This document shows, piece by piece, positions 16,441 through 25,739 of a stretch of 64,000 nucleotides of DNA; position 1 is the stretch's first letter, and every line of letters starts with the position of its first letter. The position numbers were made by a program, and so were the translations under genes. The notes under the pieces are model-generated. The model was not told the origin of the DNA. It made no database searches and worked only from the letters and a program-made list of their open reading frames with translations. Source of the stretch: JALZHR01 sp036388475 (lineage in GTDB: Bacteria > Acidobacteriota > Blastocatellia > Pyrinomonadales > Pyrinomonadaceae); the NCBI GenBank assembly GCA_036388475.1, contig DASVRT010000088.1:28022-92021 (forward strand), read 5' to 3'.

Positions 16441-19158
16441 ATGACAGAAAATCAACCCAAACGAGTCTTTCTGATTGACACGATGTCGCATATTTTTCGC
16501 GCCTTTTTCGCGCCGATGGGCGCGCGCACCGAGCCGCTGCGCAACTCGCGCGGGCAGGTCACGCAGGCGGTTTTCGTTTTCACGAATATGCTGCGCAAGC
16601 TTTTGAAGGACGAAAATCCCGAATACATCGCCGCCGTTTTCGATTCGGCGGAAAAAACTTTCCGGCACGATTCCTACGCCGAATACAAGGCGAACCGCGC
16701 CGATATGCCCGACGATTTGTCGTCGCAGATGCCTTATATCGTCAAAGTCTGCGAAGCCTTCAATCTTCCGATTCTGAAAATGGACGGCTTCGAAGCCGAC
16801 GACATCATCGGAACCCTGGCGCAGAAAGTCGCCGCCAAAGGAATGCAAGCCGTCATCGTCTCGAACGACAAAGACCTCTGCCAGCTTGTGCAAGACCCTT
16901 TAATCGTCTGTATGCGGCAGAATTCGCAGAACGTCAAACGAAAAGTCGCCGTGCCGCCGGTCGAATGGTGCGACGAAGCCTGGGTTTTTAATAAATTCGG
17001 CGTTCAGCCGTCGCAAATCATCGACCTGCTGGGTTTGATGGGCGACGCGATTGACAACATTCCCGGCGCGCCCGGCATCGGCGAAAAAGGCGCGATGAAA
17101 ATCATCCGGCAGTTCGGCTCGGCTGAAGAAGCGATGCGGCGCGCCGACGAGGTGACGCACAAAACATATCGCGAAAGCCTGAAAAACAATCAGGACATTA
17201 TTCGCCAGTCAATCGAGCTGGCGACGGTTCACTTAAGCGTTCCGGTCGAGCTTGATTTGGATTTGTTAAAAAGCCGCGAGCCGAACCGCCAGCTTGCTTA
17301 CCAGCTTTTCCGCGAGCTGGAATTTACGTCTTTGACGCGCGAGTTTACCGATTCCGCGCCGCTTTTCGACCAGCTCGAATCCGCCGTTCTCGGCATTCCC
17401 GAACGCCGTTACAAAATCATAAGGCGGCGCGAGGATTTGGATAAGCTCATCAGGAAATTGTGGGAAACCGAGCATTGGACTTTCGAGTCGGACGATTCTA
17501 ACTCGCCGAAAAGCGCGGCTTCGTATCAGAAAGCCGAGCCGTGCGGCGTGGCGATTGCGACCGGCGCGGGCGCGAGCCATTACATTGATTTGGAGAACTT
17601 CGAAGGCGGCAAAGAGCAGGCAGCCGAGCCTTTGAAAGACATTCTTTCGAACGGTTTTCTGGCGAAGGGCACGCACGATTTAAAACGCAATCTCGCCGTG
17701 CTGAAAACCATCGGCATCGAGCCGGAAGCGGTCGAAGACGATACCTTGCTCGCCGCTTACCTGCTCGATTCGAGCCGCGCCAGTTATTCGCTGCCGCTTT
17801 TGGCGATGCAGAATCTCGGAACCGACGCCGAAGACGAAATCCCCGAAGGCTGGACCGAGGCGCAGTATCGCACCGCCGAGCGCGCCGATTTCGCGTATCA
17901 GCTTGCCGGAATGCTGCGCCGCAAATTGCAGGAAGACGGGCTGGAAAAGATTTACACGGAAATCGAGCTGCCGCTCGTGCCGCTTCTGTACCGGATGGAA
18001 GTGGCGGGAATGAAGGTTGACACGGACGTTTTGAAAGGTCTCTCGGATTACATTTCGACGGAAGTCGAGACTCTGGGCGCGAAGATTTACGAGCTTGCCG
18101 GGCGCGAATTCAATGTCGGCTCGCCGAAACAGGTCGGCGAAGTCTTGCAGGAACTGAACATCGGCTCGACGAAAAAGACGGCGACCGGGCAGATGTCCAC
18201 CAGCAAGGACGTTCTGAACGAGCTGGCGGAAACCTACGAGCTGCCGCGCCTGATTGTCGAATACCGTGAGCTGGACAAGCTGCGCGCCACTTACGCCGAC
18301 GCCCTGCCGAAATTAATCGGCGCGGACGGGCGCATTCACGGGCATCTGAATCAGACCGTGACGACGACGGGACGCCTTTCTTCGAGCGAGCCGAATCTGC
18401 AAAATATCCCGATTCGCACCGAACTCGGTCAGCAAATCCGCAAGGCGTTTATTCCCGAAAAAGGCTGCAAGCTGATTTCCGCCGATTATTCACAGTTGGA
18501 ACTCAGGCTGCTGGCGCACATCACGCGCGACGAGCGAATGCTCGAAGCCTTTCAACAGGGCGAAGACATTCACGCACAGACGGCGAAGCTGGTTTTCAAG
18601 GCGAGCAACGAAAAGGAATTGAAGGACAAGCGGCGGCTGGCGAAAATCGTCAATTTCGCCATCGCCTACGCCGTCGAAGCCTACGGGCTGAGCGCCCGCG
18701 TCGGCATCTCGCGCGCCGAGGCGAAAAAAGTCATCGAAGATTATTACGACACCTACAAGGGCGTGCGCCGTTTTATGGACGAAGTGCCGAAAGAAGCGAG
18801 CGAAAAAGGCTACGTCGCCTCGATTTACGGCAGGCGGCGCTATCTGCCGTCGATTAACGACCGCAATTACAGCGTCCGCTCGCGCGCCGAGCGCGAAGCC
18901 ATCAATATGCCGATTCAGGGCACGGCTTCCGACATCGTCAAGATGGCGATGCTCAAAGTCGATGAAGCCCTGCGCCGCGCCGGTCTCGAAACCAAAATCA
19001 TTATGCAGGTTCACGACGAGCTGCTGCTGGAAGCGCCCGCGGCGGAAGTCGAGCGCGCAATCGAAATCGTCAGGCGCGAAATGGAAACGGCGGTCGATTT
19101 AGATGTCCCGCTCGGCGTCGAAATCGGCGCGGGCGATAACTGGATGAACGCCAAATAA
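16441..19158 (+). CDS. polA: DNA polymerase I
   Basis: PolA fills gaps and removes RNA primers. The 905 residues hold the 5'-3' exonuclease/FEN domain (1 to ~290; FLIDTMSHIFRAFFA, DGFEADDIIGTLA), a 3'-5' exonuclease-like domain (~310-520) and the polymerase domain. Polymerase motif A (DYSQLELRLLAHI), the GRLSSSEPNLQNIPIR segment and motif C (QVHDELLLEAP) are intact. Motif B, the O helix, is unusual: KIVNFAIAYAVEAYGL keeps Lys, Phe and Tyr but has Ala where E. coli has Gly763 and Gly767. Proofreading looks lost: ExoI reads FESDDS, ExoII HDLKRN and ExoIII AERAD, so the usual Asp/Glu metal ligands are largely replaced. It is monocistronic, with a terminator right after the stop. Confidence 0.95.
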   Translation: MTENQPKRVFLIDTMSHIFRAFFAPMGARTEPLRNSRGQVTQAVFVFTNMLRKLLKDENPEYIAAVFDSAEKTFRHDSYAEYKANRADMPDDLSSQMPYIVKVCEAFNLPILKMDGFEADDIIGTLAQKVAAKGMQAVIVSNDKDLCQLVQDPLIVCMRQNSQNVKRKVAVPPVEWCDEAWVFNKFGVQPSQIIDLLGLMGDAIDNIPGAPGIGEKGAMKIIRQFGSAEEAMRRADEVTHKTYRESLKNNQDIIRQSIELATVHLSVPVELDLDLLKSREPNRQLAYQLFRELEFTSLTREFTDSAPLFDQLESAVLGIPERRYKIIRRREDLDKLIRKLWETEHWTFESDDSNSPKSAASYQKAEPCGVAIATGAGASHYIDLENFEGGKEQAAEPLKDILSNGFLAKGTHDLKRNLAVLKTIGIEPEAVEDDTLLAAYLLDSSRASYSLPLLAMQNLGTDAEDEIPEGWTEAQYRTAERADFAYQLAGMLRRKLQEDGLEKIYTEIELPLVPLLYRMEVAGMKVDTDVLKGLSDYISTEVETLGAKIYELAGREFNVGSPKQVGEVLQELNIGSTKKTATGQMSTSKDVLNELAETYELPRLIVEYRELDKLRATYADALPKLIGADGRIHGHLNQTVTTTGRLSSSEPNLQNIPIRTELGQQIRKAFIPEKGCKLISADYSQLELRLLAHITRDERMLEAFQQGEDIHAQTAKLVFKASNEKELKDKRRLAKIVNFAIAYAVEAYGLSARVGISRAEAKKVIEDYYDTYKGVRRFMDEVPKEASEKGYVASIYGRRRYLPSINDRNYSVRSRAEREAINMPIQGTASDIVKMAMLKVDEALRRAGLETKIIMQVHDELLLEAPAAEVERAIEIVRREMETAVDLDVPLGVEIGAGDNWMNAK

Positions 19159-19172
19159 ATGAGGCGAAAGGC

Positions 19173-19199
19173 TCGCGTCCGGCTTCGGCTCGGACGCGA
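19173..19199 (+). terminator. polA terminator
   Basis: TCGCGTCCG (19173-19181) pairs with CGGACGCGA (19191-19199) around GCTTCGGCT, followed by TTATTTAAT. Confidence 0.65.
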
Positions 19200-19226
19200 T
19201 TATTTAATAAAGACGCGCGCGCCGCT

Positions 19227-19715
19227 TTATTGCGTTCTCGTGTTCGTGTTTTTGAGCGCCCGCCGAGCAGCATCTCTCGTAATAGTATGCTCGCAGATAC
19301 CGGCTGACTGACCGATGGTGGAAGTCGATTTTTCGTTGCATTGACAGCCGCCGCCCGCCGCGAACCCGCAGTTCTGACAGCTCTTTCCGGTGCAGGTCTC
19401 CGTGCCGGCTTGCCGGTTCAGCGTCAAACTCCCTTTGCCGTCGTCATCCAGAGCGATTCTGGACAGGCGACGAACAGTCCGGTTAGAACCTTCGAGCAGC
19501 AGATAGAATCTGTCGCCCTGTTTTTCCACGCGCACCTGCCTGACGGCAATCCCGTCGTCAAACCTGTTTATTATCAGGTTTCGGTGAACGGCGGTTATTT
19601 TTTTCGTTCGCTGGTTGTAAGAGGCTATTTCAACCGGGTTTTCTTTTTGCGGCTGGCTGTAAGCCGAAATTGAAACGAGAGGAATTATCAACGCTAAAAG
19701 CAGTAATTTTTTCAT
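19227..19715 (-). CDS. Small secreted cysteine-rich protein, unknown function
   Basis: From ATG 19715 the product is 162 residues: signal peptide MKKLLLLALIIPLVSISAYSQ, a middle region that looks like a beta domain (VRQVRVEKQGDRFYLLLEG), then a cysteine cluster (TCTGKSCQNCGF, GGGCQCN, ICEHT) before a basic tail. GGAGA lies 9 bases before this ATG, which decides the start. The frame stays open for another 345 bases upstream through a 21-bp repeat array, but no good initiation signal is seen there. I do not recognise the family; disulfides or metal binding are possible in the tail. Confidence 0.65.
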   Translation of the reverse strand: MKKLLLLALIIPLVSISAYSQPQKENPVEIASYNQRTKKITAVHRNLIINRFDDGIAVRQVRVEKQGDRFYLLLEGSNRTVRRLSRIALDDDGKGSLTLNRQAGTETCTGKSCQNCGFAAGGGCQCNEKSTSTIGQSAGICEHTITRDAARRALKNTNTRTQ

Positions 19716-19802
19716 ATTGTCAATATTCTCCGGGAAAGAATCGGTAAAGCGATGCGATTCTATCATCAATTCAATCAAGCGTAAATCGTCACGGACTTTA
19801 AG

Positions 19803-20054
19803 ATTCCGGTTCCAAAGTATAAAACTCGGGTCGCAAGCTCTAAAACTCCGGTTCGACACTTCCAAACCGGAGCTTGGAGCTTCCAAACCCCGGTTTGGTT
19901 CTTCCGGACTGAAGTTTGGGGCTTCCAAATTCCGGTTTGGGGCTTCCAAATTTCGGTTTGGGACTTCCAAACTCCGGTTTGACGCTTCCGGACTGAAGTT
20001 TGAAAGCTCCGAACTCCGGTTCGGCACTCTAAAATTCCGGTCGCAAAGTCTGCG
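19803..20054. repeat. Twelve 21-bp imperfect tandem repeats (3 x 7 bp)
   Basis: Exactly twelve 21-bp units fill 252 bases, each made of three heptads such as ATTCCGG, TTTGGGG, CTTCCAA. Because 21 is a multiple of 3, all frames stay open; on the minus strand they would read a 7-residue repeat (NRNLEAP-like) in frame with the secreted protein downstream. No spacers, so not CRISPR. Confidence 0.8.
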
Positions 20055-20134
20055 CCGCAAATTTTTATTGCCTAAATAATGGATTTTTAATTATAATAGT
20101 CGCGTTTTAACAGGTCGGAAGTCAGCTTGCAATA

Positions 20135-20198
20135 GTTTTGAGCCTACACTTGATTCGACTTTCGCAAAAATCAAACGCCTTTCGGCTAAGCTCAAAAC
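20135..20198 (+). other. Possible leader stem of the 20257 gene
   Basis: GTTTTGAGC (20135-20143) is the inverse of GCTCAAAAC (20190-20198), with 46 bases between, in the untranslated leader. A TATAAT-like box lies near 20093. It may be a simple structured leader; no known riboswitch is recognised. Confidence 0.3.
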
Positions 20199-20256
20199 GC
20201 TTGTTTCGATAATTCGATAACTTCCGCCCACTAAATTTATTTTAGGAGGTTAGCGA

Positions 20257-20943
20257 ATGCCTAACTACGCAAGCGATGCAGCGCTTTTAAACCATCTGCA
20301 AATCCAAAAATCGAACATCGACCAATACGCCGCCGCTGCCGGTGCGAGCGCCGCCGATATTGCTTCGATTCAGGAAGATTACACTAACACGGAGTGGATT
20401 CTGAATTTCTGTCCATTGGCTGAGGAATATAAGACGACCGCTTTCGGGATTAAACTTAAGTTTCTGCGCGGCGAATTGAACGAGCCGCTCGGCGCTTTCG
20501 TCGATGCGCCGGACGCTTCGCCGCCGGCGGCTTTAAAAGCGGGCGTGGAAAAGCGCAGTCGCGAGCGCGACCAGCGTTTTCTGCATTCGGCGACGATGAA
20601 CGAGGCGGCGCGGCTGGCGCTGGATTTGGTCGATGAATCGTCGAACATCTCGCAGCATTCGGTCAAGCCGACCGTCGAGGCGTTCGCCGCCGCCGGAAAT
20701 TACGAGTTTGCGCTGGTGGCGGCGAATCGCGGCAAATCGGATATGTATGATGTTCAGGTAAGACGCAAAGGCTCGGAAACGTGGACGGTCGTGAAAAGCG
20801 CGACGGGCAAATCCGCCAACGTGACCGTCGCGCCGACCACGCCCGGACAACCCGAACAACTGCAAGTGCGCGTGCAGCTCAAGCGGAAAAACGAAAACTA
20901 CGGTCAGCCGTCCGACCCCGTTTACGTGACGGTCAACCCGTAA
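20257..20943 (+). CDS. Hypothetical protein with C-terminal fibronectin-III-like domain
   Basis: 228 residues, preceded by AGGAGG 7 bases before the ATG, so the start is firm. The N-terminal half is helical and Ala-rich without a signal peptide (MPNYASDAALLNHLQIQKS, GASAADIASIQEDY). The C-terminal third (about 135-228) looks like one beta-sandwich domain: YEFALVAANRGKSDMYDVQVR, then ETWTVVKSA and LQVRVQLKRKN, ending DPVYVTVNP. This fits a fibronectin type III fold. Similar two-part proteins are common in this kind of genome but I cannot name a family or function. It is monocistronic and converges on the tricorn-like gene. Confidence 0.8.
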   Translation: MPNYASDAALLNHLQIQKSNIDQYAAAAGASAADIASIQEDYTNTEWILNFCPLAEEYKTTAFGIKLKFLRGELNEPLGAFVDAPDASPPAALKAGVEKRSRERDQRFLHSATMNEAARLALDLVDESSNISQHSVKPTVEAFAAAGNYEFALVAANRGKSDMYDVQVRRKGSETWTVVKSATGKSANVTVAPTTPGQPEQLQVRVQLKRKNENYGQPSDPVYVTVNP

Positions 20944-20950
20944 GACGGAA

Positions 20951-21022
20951 GCGGTAAGCGGTAAACGGTAAGTTGCAGTCGCAAAATAAAGAACTTACCG
21001 TTTACCGTTTACCGTTTACCGC
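20951..21022. repeat. Heptad hairpin element between convergent genes
   Basis: Units GCGGTAA, GCGGTAA, ACGGTAA (20951-20974) face CTTACCG, TTTACCG, TTTACCG, TTTACCG (20992-21022). The arms can fold into one long stem and the element touches the stop codon of the minus-strand gene, so it likely acts as a bidirectional terminator. Confidence 0.7.
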
Positions 21023-24000
21023 TTATTCTATCTTCCTGCCCTTCATTTCCCTGCCGTTGGGAAACACGACGGTCACGCCGGCGATTTTTCCGCTCGCATC
21101 GCGTTCGAAGGCAATGGTCACGTTTGCCGGTTGAGCGGCGAATTTGTCTTTGGTCGCCGCGTCGGGCGTCAATTCGATGCGCTCGCCGCCGCCGATGCCG
21201 ACGAGCTTTTCGCCTTCCTGCCGGAAAACCAGCGCGCCCATCGGCGTGTCGAATTTACCGGCAAACTCGGAGAATTTTCCGCCGACGGTCGGCTTGATTT
21301 CTTCGGGCGCGGGAAACGCCGAGCCGGGCTTCGGCAGAACCAGCGTGCCGGTCGAGCCGGTTTGCAGCGTATCGAAAGGATGAATCGGAAACGCGGGACG
21401 TTTCGGCTGGACGATCGGATTTTTTTGAATCTGCGCCAGCGCCACTTCGACGGCTTTTTCAAGCTGCGAATCTTTTCCCGCCATCGAATCCTGCGGCGTG
21501 ATTTCAACGTCGAAATCCGGCGTGACGCCGTAGTTTTCCACTTCCCAGGTGCCGTTCGGGTTATACGCCGCGCGGTTCGGCAGCTGCACGCCGCCGTTAT
21601 CAATCAGGCGCGGCGTGAAAAAGTAAGGTCCGATGCCCGCGCCGTAAGTGCGTTTGCCGACAATCTGCCCGACTTTGCCGAGCTTGAACATAAACGCGCC
21701 GGTTTCCGCCGCCGAGCCGTTAAACTCGTTGGTGATTAAAACCTTGACGGGCGGCGCGGGATTGACCGGCGTCGGGATGTCGTCGCCGCCGCGAAACATA
21801 TAGTAATAAAGCGGTTTTCGCAACATCCATTCAATCAGGTAATCGGGCGTGATGCCGCCGCCGTTGTAGCGCTGGTCGATGATGACGCCCGCTTTGTCGG
21901 CGTAGCCCGAAAGCCCGCGAATCGCGTTGCCGATGCCGTCGGGATTGTAACCTTCGATAAAAATATAGCCGAGCTTGCCGCCCGAAAGCCTTTCGACCTT
22001 TTTGCGATTCTCTTCCGCCCAATTCGCGCGGCGCAGGCGGTTTTCGCCGCTCGCCGGGTAAACCGTAGAGGTGCGCGCGTTCGAGCCGTTCGCGCTGCTG
22101 CTGACGGTGATTTTCGTCGGTCTGCCGGCGGCGTTTTCAAAATAGCTCAGAATATTTTTATTCGCCTCGATTTTCTGCCCGTTGACTTCCAGCAGGTAAT
22201 CGCCTTCGCGGACATCGACGCCGGGCTGGTCGAGCGGCGCGCCGAACGAGCCGTTGGCGGCGGTAAAAGGCGTCGAGCGATAAATTTTCTTAAAGCGGTA
22301 ATGCCCGTCCGCGATTTCATAATCCGCGCCGAGCAAGCCGATGCGATTGCCGCCGCCTTGCGGAGGCTGCGAATCACCGCCGCCGATGCCGAGATGGCTG
22401 ACGGAAACGTGCCCGAGCATCTGCCGCATCAATGAATTCAAATCGCCGCGGCGCGTCACGGTCGGGAGATATGCGGAATATTCGCGTTCGAGCAAAGCGA
22501 GATTCTGCCCGTGATAATTCGGGTCGTAAAACCAGTCGCGCATAATCCGCATCGATTCGTGAAACATCTGACGCCATTCTTCAGCCGGCGTGACGCGCAC
22601 TTCCATCTTGTTGAAATCCTGCTTGCCGTCGTCGGGTTTGACAGCCGTTTCCGCGCCGGTCAGAAAATAATCGCGACCCTTTCGATACAACATTCGATTG
22701 CCGTCGCGCGTAATGTCCACCGCGCTTATATCGTCCACGATTTTTTCCATCCTGCCGCCTTTCGCCAAATCGAAAAGATAGACGGCTTGCGATTGCGACG
22801 GCTCGCTGAAATCGCCGGGCGCTTTCGACCACTCGCTGACGACCAGATGCAATCTGCCGGCTTTGCCCGCGACGAGCTGCGAATAATCGCGCTGCGGCAG
22901 CGGCAAATTAACGAAACGCGCCGACGCATTATCGAAATCAATCTTCACCTGCGGCGCGGCTTCATTAATTTTCGCGTCCGGGTTCGGCTGACCGTTCGGA
23001 AGCAGCGGCGACGGCGTATCTTTCGACAAAATAAACGCGTGAACGCGGCGCACGACCAGCGGATTGGCTAAAACTCCGTTCAGAACGCCCCAGCTAAACT
23101 CGCTCGTGCCGGCGTTGGCGCTCGAAACGAAATAGAGATATTTGCCGTTCGGGTCGAAAACTGGCAATTGCGTGTGCGTCACGCCGTCCGTAACCGGGAC
23201 GTTTTTCTTCTGCGCCAAATCGCGTATATAAACGGTTCCGGCGCGATTATGCAGGCGTTTCGCATAAGTCAGAAAACGCGAGTCGGGCGAAAAATTCGGC
23301 GTCCAGCCGTCCTGCGCCGAATAAACCGAAGCATCGACCTTTTCCGCAGTTCCCCGCTCGACGTCAGCCGTCCATAAATTCAATTGCCGGTCGCTGAAAG
23401 CGATTTTCTTCGAATCGGGCGACCAGGTTGTTTCCCAATAGAATGAAGGCTTCGGCTCGACGGCGATTTTTCTGACCGAATCGTTTTCGAGCGAGCGTAT
23501 GTGCAGCGCGTATTCGCCGCTCTCGTCGGAAAAATATGCGATTGATTTGCCGTCCGGCGCGATGACCGGATAGCGCTCGGCAACGCCGGAAGTGTTGGTC
23601 AGATTTTTTGCATTGCCGTTTGCCGTCTCGAACACTAAAACTTCGCCGCGCGCGCTGAACGCGATTTTATCGCCCGAATGCGACGGCAGAATCTGTTCGA
23701 GAAAGCGTATCGCCTGCACGTCGCGCGGTCTTAGCTCGGCGGTGTCGGGCGACACCGAAACGTTAATCGAACGAATCTGATTCGTGTTCAAATCGAGCAG
23801 TTGAAGGCGACCGTTCTGCACAAAACAAACCGCGTCACTCGTCGCCGCTGCCGCGCGGACGCCGAAATCTTTAAAATTCGTCAGTTGTTTGACCTGTTTG
23901 GTTTTGCGGTCGTGAGCGAAAACATTGAAAATTCCCGTGCGGTCGCTGGTGAAATAAATTTTATCGCCGACCCATTGCGGGCTGCGGTCGTTGTAATTCG

Positions 24001-24619
24001 GGTTCGGCAGTTTTTCGAGCGCGCCCGTTTTTAAATCGGCGATCCAAATCGGCGCAATCGCGCCGCCGCGATAGTAACGCCATTCGCCGAAACCGAGCCG
24101 CGGATTGAAAGCGATAAAATTACCGTCGGGCGAAAATACGCCTTGATAAGCCTGCTGCATCGGCAGCGGCGCGGCGAGCGTTCCGTTTTCGACCGCCATT
24201 TTGTAAAGCCTCGTCACGCCTTCCTCGTCGCGCGTCGTTTCAAAAATGACTTCCCTGCCGTCGGGCGTCCACGCCGTCACTAAATCGTCTTCCGGCATAA
24301 TCGTCACGCGCCGCGCCTGCGCGCTGCCGTCGGCGGGCGTCACGAAAACGTCCCAGTCGTTGCCGTTCAGGCGCGAAAAGGCGATTTGTTTTCCGTCGGG
24401 CGAAAAAACCGGATTCATTTCTTCGTTCGGCGTGCCGGTCAGACGCCGCGCCGCGCCGCCGCTTCGCTCGACCAGCCAGATTTTTCCGGCGTAGGTAAAG
24501 GCGACGTGAGTTTGATTGACGGCGACACGACCGATTAAAAGCGGCGCATTCGTTGACTGCGCGAAAGCCTGAAGTCCGAAAACAAACAGGAACAAAGCGG
24601 AAAGTTTGATTTTAAGCAT
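21023..24619 (-). CDS. Tricorn-like S41 serine protease with N-terminal beta-propellers
   Basis: About 1199 residues, exported (MLKIKLSALFLFVFGLQAFAQ). Residues ~25-650 carry repeated PD40/WD40-like blades (FSPDGKQIAFSRLNG, WTPDGREVIFET, FSPDSRFLTYAKR). A tricorn-type C1 region, a PDZ domain (~790-870; DVREGDYLLEVNGQKI) and the S41/TSP peptidase core follow, with the nucleophile Ser in NEFNGSAAETGA (~968) and DQRYNGGG. Tricorn-type proteases degrade peptides; exported bacterial homologues probably work in the periplasm. I use the ATG at 24619, with GGGAG 5 bases upstream; a TTG 12 bases further up is unlikely. A small extra beta domain ends the protein. Monocistronic. Confidence 0.92.
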   Translation of the reverse strand: MLKIKLSALFLFVFGLQAFAQSTNAPLLIGRVAVNQTHVAFTYAGKIWLVERSGGAARRLTGTPNEEMNPVFSPDGKQIAFSRLNGNDWDVFVTPADGSAQARRVTIMPEDDLVTAWTPDGREVIFETTRDEEGVTRLYKMAVENGTLAAPLPMQQAYQGVFSPDGNFIAFNPRLGFGEWRYYRGGAIAPIWIADLKTGALEKLPNPNYNDRSPQWVGDKIYFTSDRTGIFNVFAHDRKTKQVKQLTNFKDFGVRAAAATSDAVCFVQNGRLQLLDLNTNQIRSINVSVSPDTAELRPRDVQAIRFLEQILPSHSGDKIAFSARGEVLVFETANGNAKNLTNTSGVAERYPVIAPDGKSIAYFSDESGEYALHIRSLENDSVRKIAVEPKPSFYWETTWSPDSKKIAFSDRQLNLWTADVERGTAEKVDASVYSAQDGWTPNFSPDSRFLTYAKRLHNRAGTVYIRDLAQKKNVPVTDGVTHTQLPVFDPNGKYLYFVSSANAGTSEFSWGVLNGVLANPLVVRRVHAFILSKDTPSPLLPNGQPNPDAKINEAAPQVKIDFDNASARFVNLPLPQRDYSQLVAGKAGRLHLVVSEWSKAPGDFSEPSQSQAVYLFDLAKGGRMEKIVDDISAVDITRDGNRMLYRKGRDYFLTGAETAVKPDDGKQDFNKMEVRVTPAEEWRQMFHESMRIMRDWFYDPNYHGQNLALLEREYSAYLPTVTRRGDLNSLMRQMLGHVSVSHLGIGGGDSQPPQGGGNRIGLLGADYEIADGHYRFKKIYRSTPFTAANGSFGAPLDQPGVDVREGDYLLEVNGQKIEANKNILSYFENAAGRPTKITVSSSANGSNARTSTVYPASGENRLRRANWAEENRKKVERLSGGKLGYIFIEGYNPDGIGNAIRGLSGYADKAGVIIDQRYNGGGITPDYLIEWMLRKPLYYYMFRGGDDIPTPVNPAPPVKVLITNEFNGSAAETGAFMFKLGKVGQIVGKRTYGAGIGPYFFTPRLIDNGGVQLPNRAAYNPNGTWEVENYGVTPDFDVEITPQDSMAGKDSQLEKAVEVALAQIQKNPIVQPKRPAFPIHPFDTLQTGSTGTLVLPKPGSAFPAPEEIKPTVGGKFSEFAGKFDTPMGALVFRQEGEKLVGIGGGERIELTPDAATKDKFAAQPANVTIAFERDASGKIAGVTVVFPNGREMKGRKIE

Positions 24620-24703
24620 AGAGTCTCCCAAAGATTATGTTGACGCTTTTATACCACGCGGTCGAAGGCGCGTCTTGAACAGAACAAACATTCTTGTATC
24701 AAT

Positions 24704-25516
24704 CTAACTTCGGCGAAAAGTTTTCCGGTATTCGGCGGGCGTCAGACCGAAAGCGGTCTTGAAGGTTTTATTAAAATGACTCTGGTCGGAAAAGCCCGCC
24801 GCGTGGGCAATCTCGCCCAGGGATTCTTCGGTGGAAAGAATCTGCCGCGAGGCGAATTCGACGCGCAGACGGCGAACGTATTCGCCAATCGTGCAGCCGA
24901 ATTTTTCGCGGAACACGCGCGACAGGTGAACCGGATGAACGTCCGCCACGCGGGCAATCTCATCCAGCGTGAAAGATTCGGTAAAATTGGCGTGCAGGAA
25001 ATCCTTCGACTGCCTGAGCCACTGCGGGCAGCCTTTTTCACTTGCGCCGGCGCGCGCGCGCGAAGCTTCCGCCAGCAGTTCTAAAATCAAGCCTTCGATG
25101 GCGAGCATCGAGAACGAGTCCATTCGCTGAAATTCCTGATAGATGCGCTCGCCGAGCCAGTTTGTTTTCTCCGAGCGGCAGCTCGCCGAAGCCTCGAAAA
25201 TTACGGATTGGCGGCTGATATAGGAAAGCTTTTCAGAACTGAATTCGACGCCTAAAATCCGCACGTTGTTTTCAAACTCGACGGCGTGCGATTCCGCCGG
25301 CGGGTGAAAAACGACGGTCGAGCTTTGCCGCCGATGCGTGCGCCTTTCCAGGCTTTCGGCGTAACTGCCGCTGAGAACGTAACTGAAAGAAGCTAATTTA
25401 TGCGTGTGGCGCGCCTGCCGCAGCCGCGGCGGATAAGCCACTTCACAAAGATTCATATCGCTGGTTTGATGACGTTTGACAAGCTGCGCTCGGAGAGGCG
25501 GCGATAACTGTTTCAT
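24704..25516 (-). CDS. AraC family transcriptional regulator
   Basis: 270 residues from ATG 25516 (a TTG nine bases upstream is the alternative). The N-terminal part is a cupin-like effector domain (HTHKLASFSYVLSGSYAESL, VVFHPPAESHAV). The C-terminal ~100 residues hold the two helix-turn-helix motifs of the AraC/XylS family: FTLDEIARVADVHPVHLSRVF and LGEIAHAAGFSDQSHFNKTF, followed by the usual FGLTPAEYRKTF. The effector is unknown. About 90 bases upstream is a pair of near-identical 19-bp direct repeats spaced 22 bp, typical of an AraC-type operator, so it probably regulates itself. Confidence 0.92.
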   Translation of the reverse strand: MKQLSPPLRAQLVKRHQTSDMNLCEVAYPPRLRQARHTHKLASFSYVLSGSYAESLERRTHRRQSSTVVFHPPAESHAVEFENNVRILGVEFSSEKLSYISRQSVIFEASASCRSEKTNWLGERIYQEFQRMDSFSMLAIEGLILELLAEASRARAGASEKGCPQWLRQSKDFLHANFTESFTLDEIARVADVHPVHLSRVFREKFGCTIGEYVRRLRVEFASRQILSTEESLGEIAHAAGFSDQSHFNKTFKTAFGLTPAEYRKTFRRS

Positions 25517-25602
25517 AAAACACAAAATCCTATGAATAAAATTTAATGGTTAATTTAAAGCGTTTTAATAAATACTTTTTTGCTTAACGAACATTATGAA
25601 TC

Positions 25603-25643
25603 AAATGTTGCAGCAAATAAACTAAAATATTGCAGCAAATAAA
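25603..25643. promoter_or_regulatory. Direct-repeat operator upstream of the araC-type gene
   Basis: AAATGTTGCAGCAAATAAA (25603-25621) and AAATATTGCAGCAAATAAA (25625-25643) differ at one base and repeat every 22 bp, two helical turns, as expected for an AraC dimer binding on one face. Confidence 0.6.
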
Positions 25644-25739
25644 AAGTAATGCTCAAGAGGGCTTAACTGATTAGATGATAAATGGATATATTCAATCGAC
25701 TAAACACCTAATCACTTATTTCCCGAGTTCGTTCTTATC

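Noticed and set aside
19803..20054. CRISPR array
   Set aside because: Units are contiguous 21-bp variants without unique spacers, and no cas gene is present.
19717..20079. Plus-strand frame of 120 residues
   Set aside because: It is the 21-bp array read on the other strand, with a repetitive translation and no initiation signal.
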